DNA of 64,000 bases from Luteimicrobium subarcticum (GTDB taxonomy: Bacteria > Actinomycetota > Actinomycetes > Actinomycetales > Cellulomonadaceae), in the NCBI RefSeq assembly GCF_002798015.1, contig NZ_PGTZ01000007.1, forward strand, positions 796,797 through 860,796, in the 5' to 3' direction. Positions 44,532 through 52,811 of this stretch are shown piece after piece. The notes beneath the pieces were generated by a model, which ran no database searches, was not told the origin of the DNA, and was given only the letters and a program-made list of their open reading frames with translations. The translations under genes and the position numbers were made by a program. Numbering within the stretch: position 1 is the stretch's first letter; the number at the start of each line of letters is the position of its first letter.

Positions 44532-45314
44532 TCAGCGGACCACGAACGTCGCGGGCGCGCTGTGACCGGGGGCGATCGTGGGGACGTCCGGCGAGTACGA
44601 CACCGTGACCGCATGGGTGCCGGACGGCCAGCCCGTCGGCAGGATGAACAGGGCGGAGCCCTTGTCGTACCACTGGAGGCGAAGCGACGAGAGCACCTTG
44701 GACCCCTCGCGCAGCACGAACGTCCCGGAGGGCCCGTACACGCCGGTGATGCGGACGCGGGCGACGACGCGGCCGTACTGGGTCCGATTCAGCGTGGTCG
44801 CTCCGATCCGAGCGAGGGTGACCTTCGCGACGCCCCGGACGACCGTCACCGTGCCGGAGGCGGAGGCGCCACCGATGTGGCGGGCCGTCGTCGCGGCGTC
44901 CGGGCGGAAGGTGACGGTGACGGCGTGCTTCCCCAGCGCGAGGTCGCGCGGGAGGAAGGTGGGCAGCGACTCGGTGCCCCACCTGTTGACGTGCCGGGTC
45001 GCGAACGCGGTGCCGTCGGCGCGGTAGGTCAGCAGTCCGGTCGGGTAGGCCGAGCCCGTGACGGCCAGCTGCGCGGAGACGTGCGCGGGGTTGCCCGCGT
45101 AGTGCTGCTGCGCCGTGACCGAGACCTTGAGGGCCGGCGTGACGGGGCGCGGCTCGACGGCCCCGGCGTGCGGGCCGGCGATCGCGGCGAGCGCGAGCGC
45201 ACCCAGCAGGGCGACGGCACCCGTGCGCGCGCGGCAGACGGCGCGGGCGCGGTGGACAGGACGTCCCGCTCTGCGCGGCGGTGCGGGGTGGGCGGTGGTC
45301 AGGTCGGTGGGCAT
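44532..45314 (-). CDS. Secreted Ig-like protein, resembling the C-terminal tail of the metzincin
   Basis: 260 residues from ATG 45314 with GAGGAG 6 nt upstream. A twin-Arg-rich N-terminus and hydrophobic stretch (TGAVALLGALALAAIAGPHA) form an export signal ending near residue 50. The rest is two Ig-like units: LKVSVTAQQHYAGNPAHVSA, GLLTYRADGTAFATRHV, VTFRPDAATTARHIGGA, and GTFVLREGSKVLSSLRL. These match the metzincin C-terminus in order and in detail (for example FAPDSTAKARNIGAP), but no protease domain is present. Function unknown; possibly binds the same partner as the protease tail. No anchor motif. Confidence 0.82.
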   Translation of the reverse strand: MPTDLTTAHPAPPRRAGRPVHRARAVCRARTGAVALLGALALAAIAGPHAGAVEPRPVTPALKVSVTAQQHYAGNPAHVSAQLAVTGSAYPTGLLTYRADGTAFATRHVNRWGTESLPTFLPRDLALGKHAVTVTFRPDAATTARHIGGASASGTVTVVRGVAKVTLARIGATTLNRTQYGRVVARVRITGVYGPSGTFVLREGSKVLSSLRLQWYDKGSALFILPTGWPSGTHAVTVSYSPDVPTIAPGHSAPATFVVR

Positions 45315-45369
45315 GCGGGTCTCCTCGTGTCGAGGGCGACCCGATGCCGCCCTCACCCGTACAGACGAA

Positions 45370-45404
45370 CGGGCGGCCCGGAACGTTGCGTCCCGGACCG
45401 CCCG
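45370..45404 (-). terminator. Hairpin after the Ig-repeat protein gene
   Basis: Arms CGGGCGGCCCGG (45370-45381) and CCGGACCGCCCG (45393-45404) pair with one mismatch around an 11-nt loop, about 48 bases beyond the stop at 45452 on the minus strand. No U-tract. It separates the two minus-strand secreted-protein genes. Confidence 0.6.
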
Positions 45405-45451
45405 ATCTCTGGCGGTGTGCCCATCCGGTGCGGGTGGGCGGCGCCGAGGTC

Positions 45452-47569
45452 TCAGTACGTGCGGAAGTACTGGACCCCGTCGTAGCCGCCGAGCGTCTCC
45501 GTGACCGTCCAGTAGTCGTGGTAGGCGCTCCACTCGCTCGTCTGGGTGTACCGGGTCAGCGTGGCGCTGACGCACCGGCCGCCGCCGACCAGGCTCTGGC
45601 CCGCGACGTCGCTGACGTAGCCGTCCGGAGTCTGGAGCGACACCGTGATGTCGGACAGACGCCGTGACCGGGTGGTCAGGTTGCAGAACCGTGCGGCCGC
45701 CTTGACCTGCACGGTGCCGGGCGTCCACGGCGTGGTGGTGGTCGAGCCGAGCGAGACCCACCAGGAGAACAGTGCGGCGCCGGTCCCTGCGTGGTACTTG
45801 TCGCCGAGGGTCGACTGGATCCCGAGCCACGCCGTCCGGCTGTGGACGGTCGTGACACCGTCGCTGACCGCGACGCGGAAGCCGTAGTCGTTCGCGCTCG
45901 TGGTCACGGGGCCCACACGGAGCGTGGCGCCCCGCTCGTTCGGGGCGTTGTGCCACGTGCGGCCGTCGGCCGTGTACTGCCACTGGTACGAGACGCCGGA
46001 CTTGCTGGCGCGTGCGGTGAACGTGGCCGTGCCGCCCGAGTGGACCCAGTCGTTCTCCGGCTGCGTCGTGAAGCCGGTGAGGTGGTACCCGCTCGGCCAC
46101 GCGACGGTCGACGTCGAGGCGCTGGTGCGTGCGGTGGTGACGTACCCGGTGCGCCGGCCGGTCACGACGACGGTCACGTGGTGGCCGTGGTCGGACGTCC
46201 CGAGCCGGTACGTGGACCGGACCGCACCCGGGACGGGGGAGCCGTCGCGGCGCCACTGGTAGCTCAGGGACGCGGACGGCGACCAGGCCGCGACGTGGGC
46301 CTTCAGCGTCGAGCCGACCTTGCTGGTGCCGCTGATCGTCGGGGCGTGCGTGACGGCGAAGTGGGTCACGACGGTGATGGAGCCGCTGGTGACGGAGCGC
46401 GTCGCGTAGCCCGCGTGCCGGCCGGTCACGGTCACGCTGATCTTGTGCCCGGTGTCGGCGGCGGAGGGTCCGTAGCTCGAGTGGACGGCGCCGTGCACCG
46501 GCACGCCGTCGCGGCGCCACTGGTACGTGAACGACGGGCTGGGCCACCAGGCGCCGGGCACGGCCCGCAGGTTCCAGCCGACCTGGTGCGAGCCGGTGAT
46601 CGTCGGGACCCGGGCCGCGAGCGTCCCGGCGCCGACCGTGGCGGCCGCGCTCGTGACGGACGCGGTCGTGTAGCCGTCGCGGGCGCCCGTCACGGTGACG
46701 GTCAGGTGGTGGCCGTACTGGCTCGCGGTGGGGGTGTAGGTCGACGCCGTGGCACCGGTGATCGGTGCGCCGTCGAGTCGCCAGCGGTACGTGTAGCCGG
46801 CCGTGGGCGTCCACGTGCCGACGCTCACGCGCACCGTGGCGCCGACCCGCACGGTCCCGGTGATCTTCGGGGTCGCGGTCGCGAGGGTGCCGGGAACGGC
46901 GGGCTCTGTCGGCGCCGCCACGTCGAACGTGTAGCGGACGCACCCGGCCTCGATGCCGGTGACGGTGGCGTCGCCGCGGACGCCCGAGCCGAGCGAGTAG
47001 CCGACGGCCAGGACGCGAGCCTGCGGGAACGCGGCGGACCATGCAGGCAGCGTGCCGTGGTCCTCCGAGCCTGCGCCGCCGGCGTGGCTCGGCGCGGCGG
47101 AGCGCACGAACGACGCGGCGCTCGCGGGGACCCACCAGTCGTCGCCGTACACGGCCTCGCCCACGAGGATGCCGTCGGCGGTGCCGTCGCCGTCGAAGTC
47201 GGTCACGAGCTGGAGGCCGGGTGCGGTGCCCTGCGTCGCGGTGAGGTCGAGGCGCGGGACGCCCGCGTCGGCGAGCGCGACGTCGGTGGCGTGGTACCCG
47301 GCGGCCTTCGCCTCGCTGCTCGTGTCGTCGGTGAACACGTGCAGCCCGCCCGGGACGAACACGTCGTGCCCCGCGCTGCGGGTGTCGGTGAACGTCCAGC
47401 CCTGAGCGTCGGCGTCGGTCGCCACGGGAGCCTTCGTGAGGGTCGTGCAGGCCGTCAGGGTGTCGCGCGGGGCGTCGTCGGCCCACGCGGCCGGGGCGAG
47501 CGTCGGGACGGCCAGCCCGACGCCGAGGACCGCGACCAGGGGCGCGGTCAGGGGGCGAATTCTGTTCAC
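45452..47569 (-). CDS. Secreted protein with tandem Ig-like repeats
   Basis: 705 residues from GTG 47569, preceded by GGAGA. VNRIRPLTAPLVAVLGVGLA then PAAWA gives a signal peptide ending near residue 27. Residues 30-220 contain two cysteine pairs and an FG-GAP-like VTDFDGDGTADG. Three similar repeats follow (about 225-310, 312-395, 400-490), each with a YxWRxDGxPxxGA core and VTVTGxxxGY, e.g. FTYQWRRDGVPVHGAVHSSY. An Ig-like unit (490-580) and a C-terminal domain (580-705) ending WTVTETLGGYDGVQYFRTY complete it. No catalytic motif is seen. It may be an adhesin or scaffold. The last domain resembles that of the divergent gene at 47744. Confidence 0.82.
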   Translation of the reverse strand: MNRIRPLTAPLVAVLGVGLAVPTLAPAAWADDAPRDTLTACTTLTKAPVATDADAQGWTFTDTRSAGHDVFVPGGLHVFTDDTSSEAKAAGYHATDVALADAGVPRLDLTATQGTAPGLQLVTDFDGDGTADGILVGEAVYGDDWWVPASAASFVRSAAPSHAGGAGSEDHGTLPAWSAAFPQARVLAVGYSLGSGVRGDATVTGIEAGCVRYTFDVAAPTEPAVPGTLATATPKITGTVRVGATVRVSVGTWTPTAGYTYRWRLDGAPITGATASTYTPTASQYGHHLTVTVTGARDGYTTASVTSAAATVGAGTLAARVPTITGSHQVGWNLRAVPGAWWPSPSFTYQWRRDGVPVHGAVHSSYGPSAADTGHKISVTVTGRHAGYATRSVTSGSITVVTHFAVTHAPTISGTSKVGSTLKAHVAAWSPSASLSYQWRRDGSPVPGAVRSTYRLGTSDHGHHVTVVVTGRRTGYVTTARTSASTSTVAWPSGYHLTGFTTQPENDWVHSGGTATFTARASKSGVSYQWQYTADGRTWHNAPNERGATLRVGPVTTSANDYGFRVAVSDGVTTVHSRTAWLGIQSTLGDKYHAGTGAALFSWWVSLGSTTTTPWTPGTVQVKAAARFCNLTTRSRRLSDITVSLQTPDGYVSDVAGQSLVGGGRCVSATLTRYTQTSEWSAYHDYWTVTETLGGYDGVQYFRTY

Positions 47570-47613
47570 CTGTTCTCCATGATTCTGCTCGGTGCCGCCT
47601 GTGCGGCGTGCGG

Positions 47614-47619
47614 AACGTA
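47614..47619 (-). promoter_or_regulatory. Candidate -10 element (TACGTT) for the Ig-repeat protein gene
   Basis: On the minus strand TACGTTCCGC occurs 44 nt before GTG 47569. The same ten bases occur on the plus strand at 47685-47694, in front of the divergent gene. Confidence 0.45.
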
Positions 47620-47684
47620 TCACCGAGCAACGACAGGGAGAAGGGGCGTCCTGGAGGGTGTCCCAGGGGGCCCTCGGGGCGTGG

Positions 47685-47690
47685 TACGTT
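47685..47690 (+). promoter_or_regulatory. Candidate -10 element (TACGTT) for the divergent Ig-like gene
   Basis: TACGTTCCGC lies 53 nt before ATG 47744, mirroring the minus-strand element at 47614-47619. The two genes may be expressed together. Confidence 0.45.
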
Positions 47691-47743
47691 CCGCGCGCGG
47701 TCGCACGCCGTCGCCCGCTTCCTGCCGTCGCCCGGAGAGCCTC

Positions 47744-48832
47744 ATGACCGTCGCCCGCCCCCTCGTCCGCCGTCGTCGCACCGCGTCGTCGCGCGGCCCC
47801 CTGGCCCTCGTGGCGCTCGCCGCCGGCGCGGCGCTGGCCGTCGCGGCCGCCGTGCCGGCTTCGGCCGCACCGGTCACGACCGCCGGTGCCGTGCCGCCCG
47901 TCGCGGCCTCGACGGTCGCGGCACCGCGCATCACCTCCCAGCCCGCGTCGGCGACGGTCGCCGTGGGCCGCACCGCGACGTTCACGGTCCGCGCGTCGGG
48001 CTCCGCCCTGAAGTACCAGTGGTCCGTCGCGGCCCCGGGCCATGCGTCGACCAAGATCTCGGGCGCGACGCACTCGTACTACTCGACCGTCGGAGCGACC
48101 GGGCGCAACGGGTACCACTACAAGGTGTCCGTGACGAACAGCGGCGGTCACGTCGTGTCGTCGTGGGCGCGTCTGACGGTCGTGCCGCGACCGGTCGTCC
48201 TCACCCAGCCGCGCGAGGAGACGACCGTGACGTCGGGCTCGCGCGTCACGCTGTCGGTGCGCGCGAGCGGCACCGGGCTGCGCTACCGGTGGCAGTACGT
48301 CGACGACACCGAGGACGGCGACCTGGCGTACCACTGGATCTCTGGCGCGACGGGTTCGAGCTACACCTTCACGGCGCGCACCACCACGCCGGACGACGTC
48401 CGGGTGGTCGTGTCGAACGCCGGCGGGAGCACGGCCAGCGACGACGCCTACGTCACGGTGCGCTCGACGCCGACGGACCCGTGGGGCCCGGGTGGCGGCG
48501 GCATCCTGACGAGCTGGGCCGTGGGTCTCGACACGGACGTCAAGGGCGGTGCCACGCACGTCACGGGCGACGACCCCACGACGGTCGCCTCCACGTTCCT
48601 CGCGTTCCCGTTCGACGTGCACGCGCAGACGGCCGACCTCGAGTTCACGCTGATCGCGGGCGGCACGTCGTACCCGGCCACCGCGACGTCGAAGTCGTAC
48701 GCGATCGGGACGTACGGCTTCGTGGCGACGGCCACCGTCCCCCTCCCGGCCGCCGACGCGTCGCGCGGCGTGTGGAAGGTGACGGACACGTCGGGCACCA
48801 AGCCGGTGAGCGAGTACTTCCGCCAGCGCTGA
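47744..48832 (+). CDS. Secreted protein with two Ig-like domains
   Basis: 362 residues from ATG 47744. The N-terminus (VRRRRTASSRGPLALVALAA then a hydrophobic run to PASAAP) is a signal sequence ending near residue 42. Two I-set-like Ig domains follow: ITSQPASATVAVGRTATFTV with LKYQWSVA and YHYKVSVTNSGGHVVS, and VLTQPREETTVTSGSRVTLS with LRYRWQYV and VRVVVSNAGGSTASDDAYVT. After a Pro/Gly linker (TDPWGPGGGG) comes a C-terminal beta domain ending WKVTDTSGTKPVSEYFRQR. No anchor or catalytic motif. Divergent from the Ig-repeat gene across 174 bp and 126 bp upstream of ahcY. Function unknown. Confidence 0.82.
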   Translation: MTVARPLVRRRRTASSRGPLALVALAAGAALAVAAAVPASAAPVTTAGAVPPVAASTVAAPRITSQPASATVAVGRTATFTVRASGSALKYQWSVAAPGHASTKISGATHSYYSTVGATGRNGYHYKVSVTNSGGHVVSSWARLTVVPRPVVLTQPREETTVTSGSRVTLSVRASGTGLRYRWQYVDDTEDGDLAYHWISGATGSSYTFTARTTTPDDVRVVVSNAGGSTASDDAYVTVRSTPTDPWGPGGGGILTSWAVGLDTDVKGGATHVTGDDPTTVASTFLAFPFDVHAQTADLEFTLIAGGTSYPATATSKSYAIGTYGFVATATVPLPAADASRGVWKVTDTSGTKPVSEYFRQR

Positions 48833-48857
48833 GCCTCGCCGCGGCACGGCCGCACGC

Positions 48858-48863
48858 TAGTGT
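48858..48863 (+). promoter_or_regulatory. Candidate -10 element (TAGTGT) for ahcY
   Basis: TAGTGT lies 95 nt before ATG 48959 and just ahead of the leader hairpin. No clear -35 hexamer is seen. Confidence 0.35.
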
Positions 48864-48877
48864 GGGGACCATCTCGC

Positions 48878-48911
48878 GCGACGGCACGGTGCACCTGCGC
48901 CGTGCCGTCGC
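48878..48911 (+). promoter_or_regulatory. Perfect 12-bp hairpin in the ahcY leader
   Basis: GCGACGGCACGG (48878-48889) and CCGTGCCGTCGC (48900-48911) pair perfectly around a 10-nt loop. It ends 47 nt before the ahcY start, too far to hide the ribosome binding site directly. It could be a terminator of the upstream gene, an attenuator or part of a regulatory RNA. It does not obviously match the SAH riboswitch consensus as I remember it. Confidence 0.5.
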
Positions 48912-48958
48912 CCACCCGCGCAGACGGGAGCCCCCAGCGCACGAACCCGAGGAGCAGC

Positions 48959-50548
48959 ATGTCCACCGAGTCGTCCGCCACCCCCGCCGGCCCCGCCGTC
49001 GGAGCCCCCGCGTTCGACGAGCAGCCCGGCCGCTACAAGGTCCGCTCGCTCGCGCTCGCCGAGTCCGGTCGTCACCAGATCCGCCTCGCCGAGCACGAGA
49101 TGCCGGGTCTCATGGCCCTGCGGGAGGAGTTCGGCCCGACGCAGCCGCTCGCGGGCGCCCGCATCGCCGGATCGCTCCACATGACGGTGCAGACGGCTGT
49201 CCTCATCGAGACCCTCACCGCGCTGGGCGCGGAGGTCCGCTGGGCGTCGTGCAACATCTTCTCCACGCAGGACGAGGCCGCGGCGGCGATCGTCGTGGGT
49301 CCGGACGGCACGCCGGACGACCCGCAGGGCGTCCCCGTGTTCGCCTGGAAGGGCGAGAGCCTCGAGGAGTACTGGGACTGCACGGAGCAGATCCTGCTGT
49401 GGCCGACCGATGGCGACGCGGGTGACGCGGCCGTCGCCTCCGCCGGCCCGAACCTCATCCTCGACGACGGCGGCGACGCCACGCTGCTGGTCCACCAGGG
49501 CGTCGCGTACGAGCGCGCGGGCGCCGTGCCGTCGGACACGCGCCCGGGCGAGCCGGACCACTCGGACGAGTCGAACGTGGTCCGCGCGGTCCTGCGTCGC
49601 GCGCTGCAGGCCGACCCGCTGCGCTGGACGGCGATCGCCGACGGTCTCCTGGGCGTCACGGAGGAGACCACGACGGGCGTGCACCGCCTGTACCAGCTCG
49701 CGGAGGCCGGCCAGCTCCTGTTCCCGGCGATCAACGTCAACGACTCGGTGACGAAGTCGAAGTTCGACAACAAGTACGGCATCCGCCACTCGCTCCCGGA
49801 CGGCATCAACCGCGCGACGGACATCCTCATGGGCGGCAAGGTCGCGTTCGTGGCCGGCTACGGCGACGTCGGCAAGGGTGCGGCGGAGGCCTTCCGCGGC
49901 CAGGGCGCGCGCGTCATCGTGTCGGAGGTCGACCCGATCTGCGCGCTGCAGGCCGCGATGGACGGCTACCAGGTCGCGCGGATCGAGGACGTCGTCGGCG
50001 AGGCGGACTTCTTCATCACCACGACCGGCAACAAGGACGTGCTGCGCGTCGAGCACCTCGTCGCGATGAAGAACAAGGCCGTCGTGGGCAACATCGGGCA
50101 CTTCGACAACGAGATCGACATGGCGGGCCTCGCGGCGCTCCCCGGCGTCACGCGCACCGAGATCAAGCCGCAGGTGCACGAGTGGACGTTCGCCGAGGAG
50201 GGCCCGACGGGTCAGGCCGCCGGACGGTCGATCATCGTGCTGTCCGAGGGTCGTCTGCTGAACCTCGGCAACGCGACCGGCCACCCGTCGTTCGTGATGA
50301 GCAACTCGTTCTCGAACCAGGTCATCGGCCAGATCGCGCTGTTCCGCGACGTCGAGGACCACGCCGACCCCGCCGAGCGCGAGTACGCACGGGACGTGTA
50401 CCGCCTGCCGAAGGTGCTGGACGAGAAGGTCGCGCGCCTGCACCTCGACGCGCTGGGCGTGCGCCTCACCGAGCTGACGAAGTCCCAGGCGGAGTACCTC
50501 GGCATCCCGGTCGAGGGCCCGTACAAGCCGGAGCACTACCGGTACTGA
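48959..50548 (+). CDS. ahcY: Adenosylhomocysteinase
   Basis: 529 residues from ATG 48959 with GAGGAG upstream; the frame is open from 48860 but those residues are not family-like. It reversibly hydrolyses S-adenosylhomocysteine to adenosine and homocysteine, relieving inhibition of methyltransferases. Landmarks: [72 protein letters not shown], the NAD site [56 protein letters not shown] and the C-terminal KPEHYRY. The extra length over short forms comes from the insertion around residues 180-220, common in actinobacteria and many proteobacteria. A terminator follows. Confidence 0.97.
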   Translation: MSTESSATPAGPAVGAPAFDEQPGRYKVRSLALAESGRHQIRLAEHEMPGLMALREEFGPTQPLAGARIAGSLHMTVQTAVLIETLTALGAEVRWASCNIFSTQDEAAAAIVVGPDGTPDDPQGVPVFAWKGESLEEYWDCTEQILLWPTDGDAGDAAVASAGPNLILDDGGDATLLVHQGVAYERAGAVPSDTRPGEPDHSDESNVVRAVLRRALQADPLRWTAIADGLLGVTEETTTGVHRLYQLAEAGQLLFPAINVNDSVTKSKFDNKYGIRHSLPDGINRATDILMGGKVAFVAGYGDVGKGAAEAFRGQGARVIVSEVDPICALQAAMDGYQVARIEDVVGEADFFITTTGNKDVLRVEHLVAMKNKAVVGNIGHFDNEIDMAGLAALPGVTRTEIKPQVHEWTFAEEGPTGQAAGRSIIVLSEGRLLNLGNATGHPSFVMSNSFSNQVIGQIALFRDVEDHADPAEREYARDVYRLPKVLDEKVARLHLDALGVRLTELTKSQAEYLGIPVEGPYKPEHYRY

Positions 50549-50556
50549 GCGAGCAC

Positions 50557-50591
50557 CCGGCGGACCGGGGGGACATCCCCCGGACCGCCGG
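50557..50591 (+). terminator. Terminator hairpin after ahcY
   Basis: Arms of 15 nt (50557-50571 and 50577-50591) pair with one mismatch around a 5-nt loop, starting 8 bases after the ahcY stop. No U-tract. Confidence 0.7.
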
Positions 50592-50639
50592 GCGGACCGC
50601 CCCGTTCCGGTACGACGAGGACGTCGACAGGATGGAGCC

Positions 50640-52094
50640 ATGTCTTCTCCCGTGACACCCCCGCCGACCCCGCAGCACGTGGGCTTCTTCCGGGGCCCGT
50701 TCGCCCGCCGCAGCTGGACCGAGCTGCTGTTCCTGCTCGCGGGGATCGTCCCGGCGGCGCTCGGGCTCGCGTGGTTCGTCGTCGTGGTCGCGGTGGGCGT
50801 GTCGCTCGCCTGGACGGTCGTCGGGCTGTTCGTCGGCGGCTGGCTCCTGCTCGGTACCCGCGCGTTCGGGGCCCTGTACCGGCTGATGGGCCGGGCGATG
50901 CTCGCGGTCGACGTCCCGCCGCCGGCGCCCTTCCGCCGGGGGACCGGCTTCTGGGGGCGGCTGCGCGCGCTGCTGGGCGACGTCCCGTCGTGGCGTGCGT
51001 GGGCGTTCCTCCTGCCGAGCTTCGTCGTCAGCGTCGTGGGTCTCGTCGTGAGCGTCGTGTTCGTGGCGGCGCCGCTGGGCGCGCTGACCTACGGGTTCTG
51101 GTACCGGTTCCTGCCGCTCCAGCAGGCCGCGGACGGCACGATGCACCGTGGGACGCAGTACGGCACGGACTGGTTCGTCGACACCCCGGGTCGCATCTGG
51201 CTGCAGGCCGCCGGCGGCGTCGTGATGCTGTTCCTGTGGCCCTACCTGGAGCGCGCCTTCGTCCACCTGGAGCGTCTGCTCATCGTGAACCTGCTCGGTC
51301 CGACCCGGGCCAGCCAGCGGGTGGGCGAGCTCGAGCGGTCCCGCGGGCGGGCGGTGGAGGACGCGGACGACCGGCTGCGCCGCATCGAGCGCGACCTGCA
51401 CGACGGCACGCAGGCCCGCCTCGTCGCCGTCGCGATGCAGCTCGGCGAGGCCAAGGAGCAGCTCGCGCCCGGAGAGCCGGTGCCGGGGGACGCCCTGGCG
51501 CTCGTGTCCCAGGCGCACGACGCGACCAAGGACGCGCTCGTCGAGCTCCGCGAGATCGCGCGCGGCATCCGCCCGCCGGTGCTGGACGCCGGCCTGGCGC
51601 ACGCGCTCGCGACGCTGGCCGCCCGCAGCCCCGTGCGCACCGTGCTGGACGTCGAGCCCGGCGTGTCAGCGGCCCCGGCGATCGAGGCGCTCGCGTACGC
51701 GGCGGCGTCCGAGCTCGTGACGAACGCCGCGAAGCACGCCCACGCGTCGACGGTGTGGGTGCTCGTGGAGCCCGCGGCCCCGACGCGTCCGCCCCGGCCC
51801 GGCGAGCAGCCCGCCACCGCCCTGCGCCTGCGCGTGCGGGACGACGGCCGGGGCGGGGCGGTCGTGAACCTCGCGGACGCGCCGGCCGGCCGGGGGAGCG
51901 GCCTCGCCGGCCTCGTCGAGCGGGTCCGCGCGGTCGACGGGACGCTCACCCTGGTGAGCCCGCCCGGCGGTGGGACGCGGGTCGACGTGGTGCTGCCCCT
52001 CGCGGTCCCGTCCGGATCGCGGGCCGCGACGGGCCTGCAGGCGGCGGCGCACGCCACGACGGGGGGTGACGACGGTGCGGGTGCTGATCGCTGA
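50640..52094 (+). CDS. Sensor histidine kinase, NarL/DesK type
   Basis: 484 residues from ATG 50640. The N-terminal 225 residues hold four or five hydrophobic segments (e.g. LLFLLAGIVPAALGLAWFVV, AFLLPSFVVSVVGLVVSVVF) separated by short loops, so sensing is probably within or near the membrane. The HisKA_3 dimerisation helix carries ERDLHDGTQARLVAVAM with phospho-acceptor H254; the ATPase domain has ELVTNAAKHAHAS (N box), RDDGRGGA (G1) and GRGSGLAGLVERVRAVDGTL (G2). It should phosphorylate the response regulator encoded by the overlapping next gene. Signal unknown. Confidence 0.93.
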   Translation: MSSPVTPPPTPQHVGFFRGPFARRSWTELLFLLAGIVPAALGLAWFVVVVAVGVSLAWTVVGLFVGGWLLLGTRAFGALYRLMGRAMLAVDVPPPAPFRRGTGFWGRLRALLGDVPSWRAWAFLLPSFVVSVVGLVVSVVFVAAPLGALTYGFWYRFLPLQQAADGTMHRGTQYGTDWFVDTPGRIWLQAAGGVVMLFLWPYLERAFVHLERLLIVNLLGPTRASQRVGELERSRGRAVEDADDRLRRIERDLHDGTQARLVAVAMQLGEAKEQLAPGEPVPGDALALVSQAHDATKDALVELREIARGIRPPVLDAGLAHALATLAARSPVRTVLDVEPGVSAAPAIEALAYAAASELVTNAAKHAHASTVWVLVEPAAPTRPPRPGEQPATALRLRVRDDGRGGAVVNLADAPAGRGSGLAGLVERVRAVDGTLTLVSPPGGGTRVDVVLPLAVPSGSRAATGLQAAAHATTGGDDGAGADR

Positions 52095-52749
52095 GGACTC
52101 CGCGATCCTGCGCGACGGCCTCGTCGCGCTCCTCGGTCGGCGCGGGCACGAGGTCGTCGGAGCGGTCCCGGACGCCGACGCCGCCCGTGCCGCGTACGCC
52201 GACCTCGTCCGGTCCGGCACGCGGCCGGACGTCGTCGTCATGGACGTCCGGATGCCGCCGACGTTCACGGACGAGGGCCTGCGGGCCGCGCTCGACCTGC
52301 GCGCGGAGCACCCCGAGCAGGGCGTCCTCGTGTTCTCGCAGTACGTCGAGACGCGGTTCGCTGCGCGGCTCCTCGCGTCGGACGCGCGCGGGCTCGGGTA
52401 CCTCCTCAAGGACCGCGTGGCCGACGTGGGCGAGTTCGTGGGGGCGCTCGAACGGCTCGCGGACGGGCAGACGGTCCTCGACCCGGAGGTCGTCCGCCAG
52501 CTCCTGGGCTCTTCGGGCGGCACGGACGACGGCGGCCTCGCCCGGCTCTCGCCCCGCGAGCGCGAGGTGCTCGAGCTCATGGCGCAGGGCCGGTCGAACG
52601 GCGCGATCGCGAGCGCGCTGTTCCTGTCGTACGGGGCGGTCGAGAAGAACGTCACCGCGATCTTCGACAAGCTGGGCCTGCCGCCCGACGCCGCGGACCA
52701 CCGGCGCGTCCTCGCCGTCCTGCGCTGGGTCCAGCAGCACAGCGCGTGA
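52075..52749 (+). CDS. Response regulator, NarL/LuxR family
   Basis: 224 residues from GTG 52075, giving the family-typical VRVLIAEDS start with GGGGGGTG 6 nt upstream; GTG 52066 would add three residues. The receiver domain has acidic E7/D8, phospho-acceptor D57 (VVVMDVRMPP) and the conserved lysine in YLLKDRV. The C-terminal helix-turn-helix (about 155-215) has LSPREREVLELMAQGRSNGA and FLSYGAVEKNVTAIFDKLGL. The gene overlaps the kinase gene by 20 nt, so they are co-expressed. Target genes unknown. Confidence 0.93.
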   Translation: MRVLIAEDSAILRDGLVALLGRRGHEVVGAVPDADAARAAYADLVRSGTRPDVVVMDVRMPPTFTDEGLRAALDLRAEHPEQGVLVFSQYVETRFAARLLASDARGLGYLLKDRVADVGEFVGALERLADGQTVLDPEVVRQLLGSSGGTDDGGLARLSPREREVLELMAQGRSNGAIASALFLSYGAVEKNVTAIFDKLGLPPDAADHRRVLAVLRWVQQHSA

Positions 52750-52811
52750 CCGCGCGCTCCGGGTCGCTTTCCGGTTGAATCGCACCAGGAGTCCGGGCGC
52801 TGCGAGGAGAC

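Noticed and set aside
48833..48958. SAH riboswitch in front of ahcY
   Set aside because: There is a strong hairpin, but the conserved SAH-riboswitch segments as I know them are not recognisable. Kept only as an unspecified leader element.
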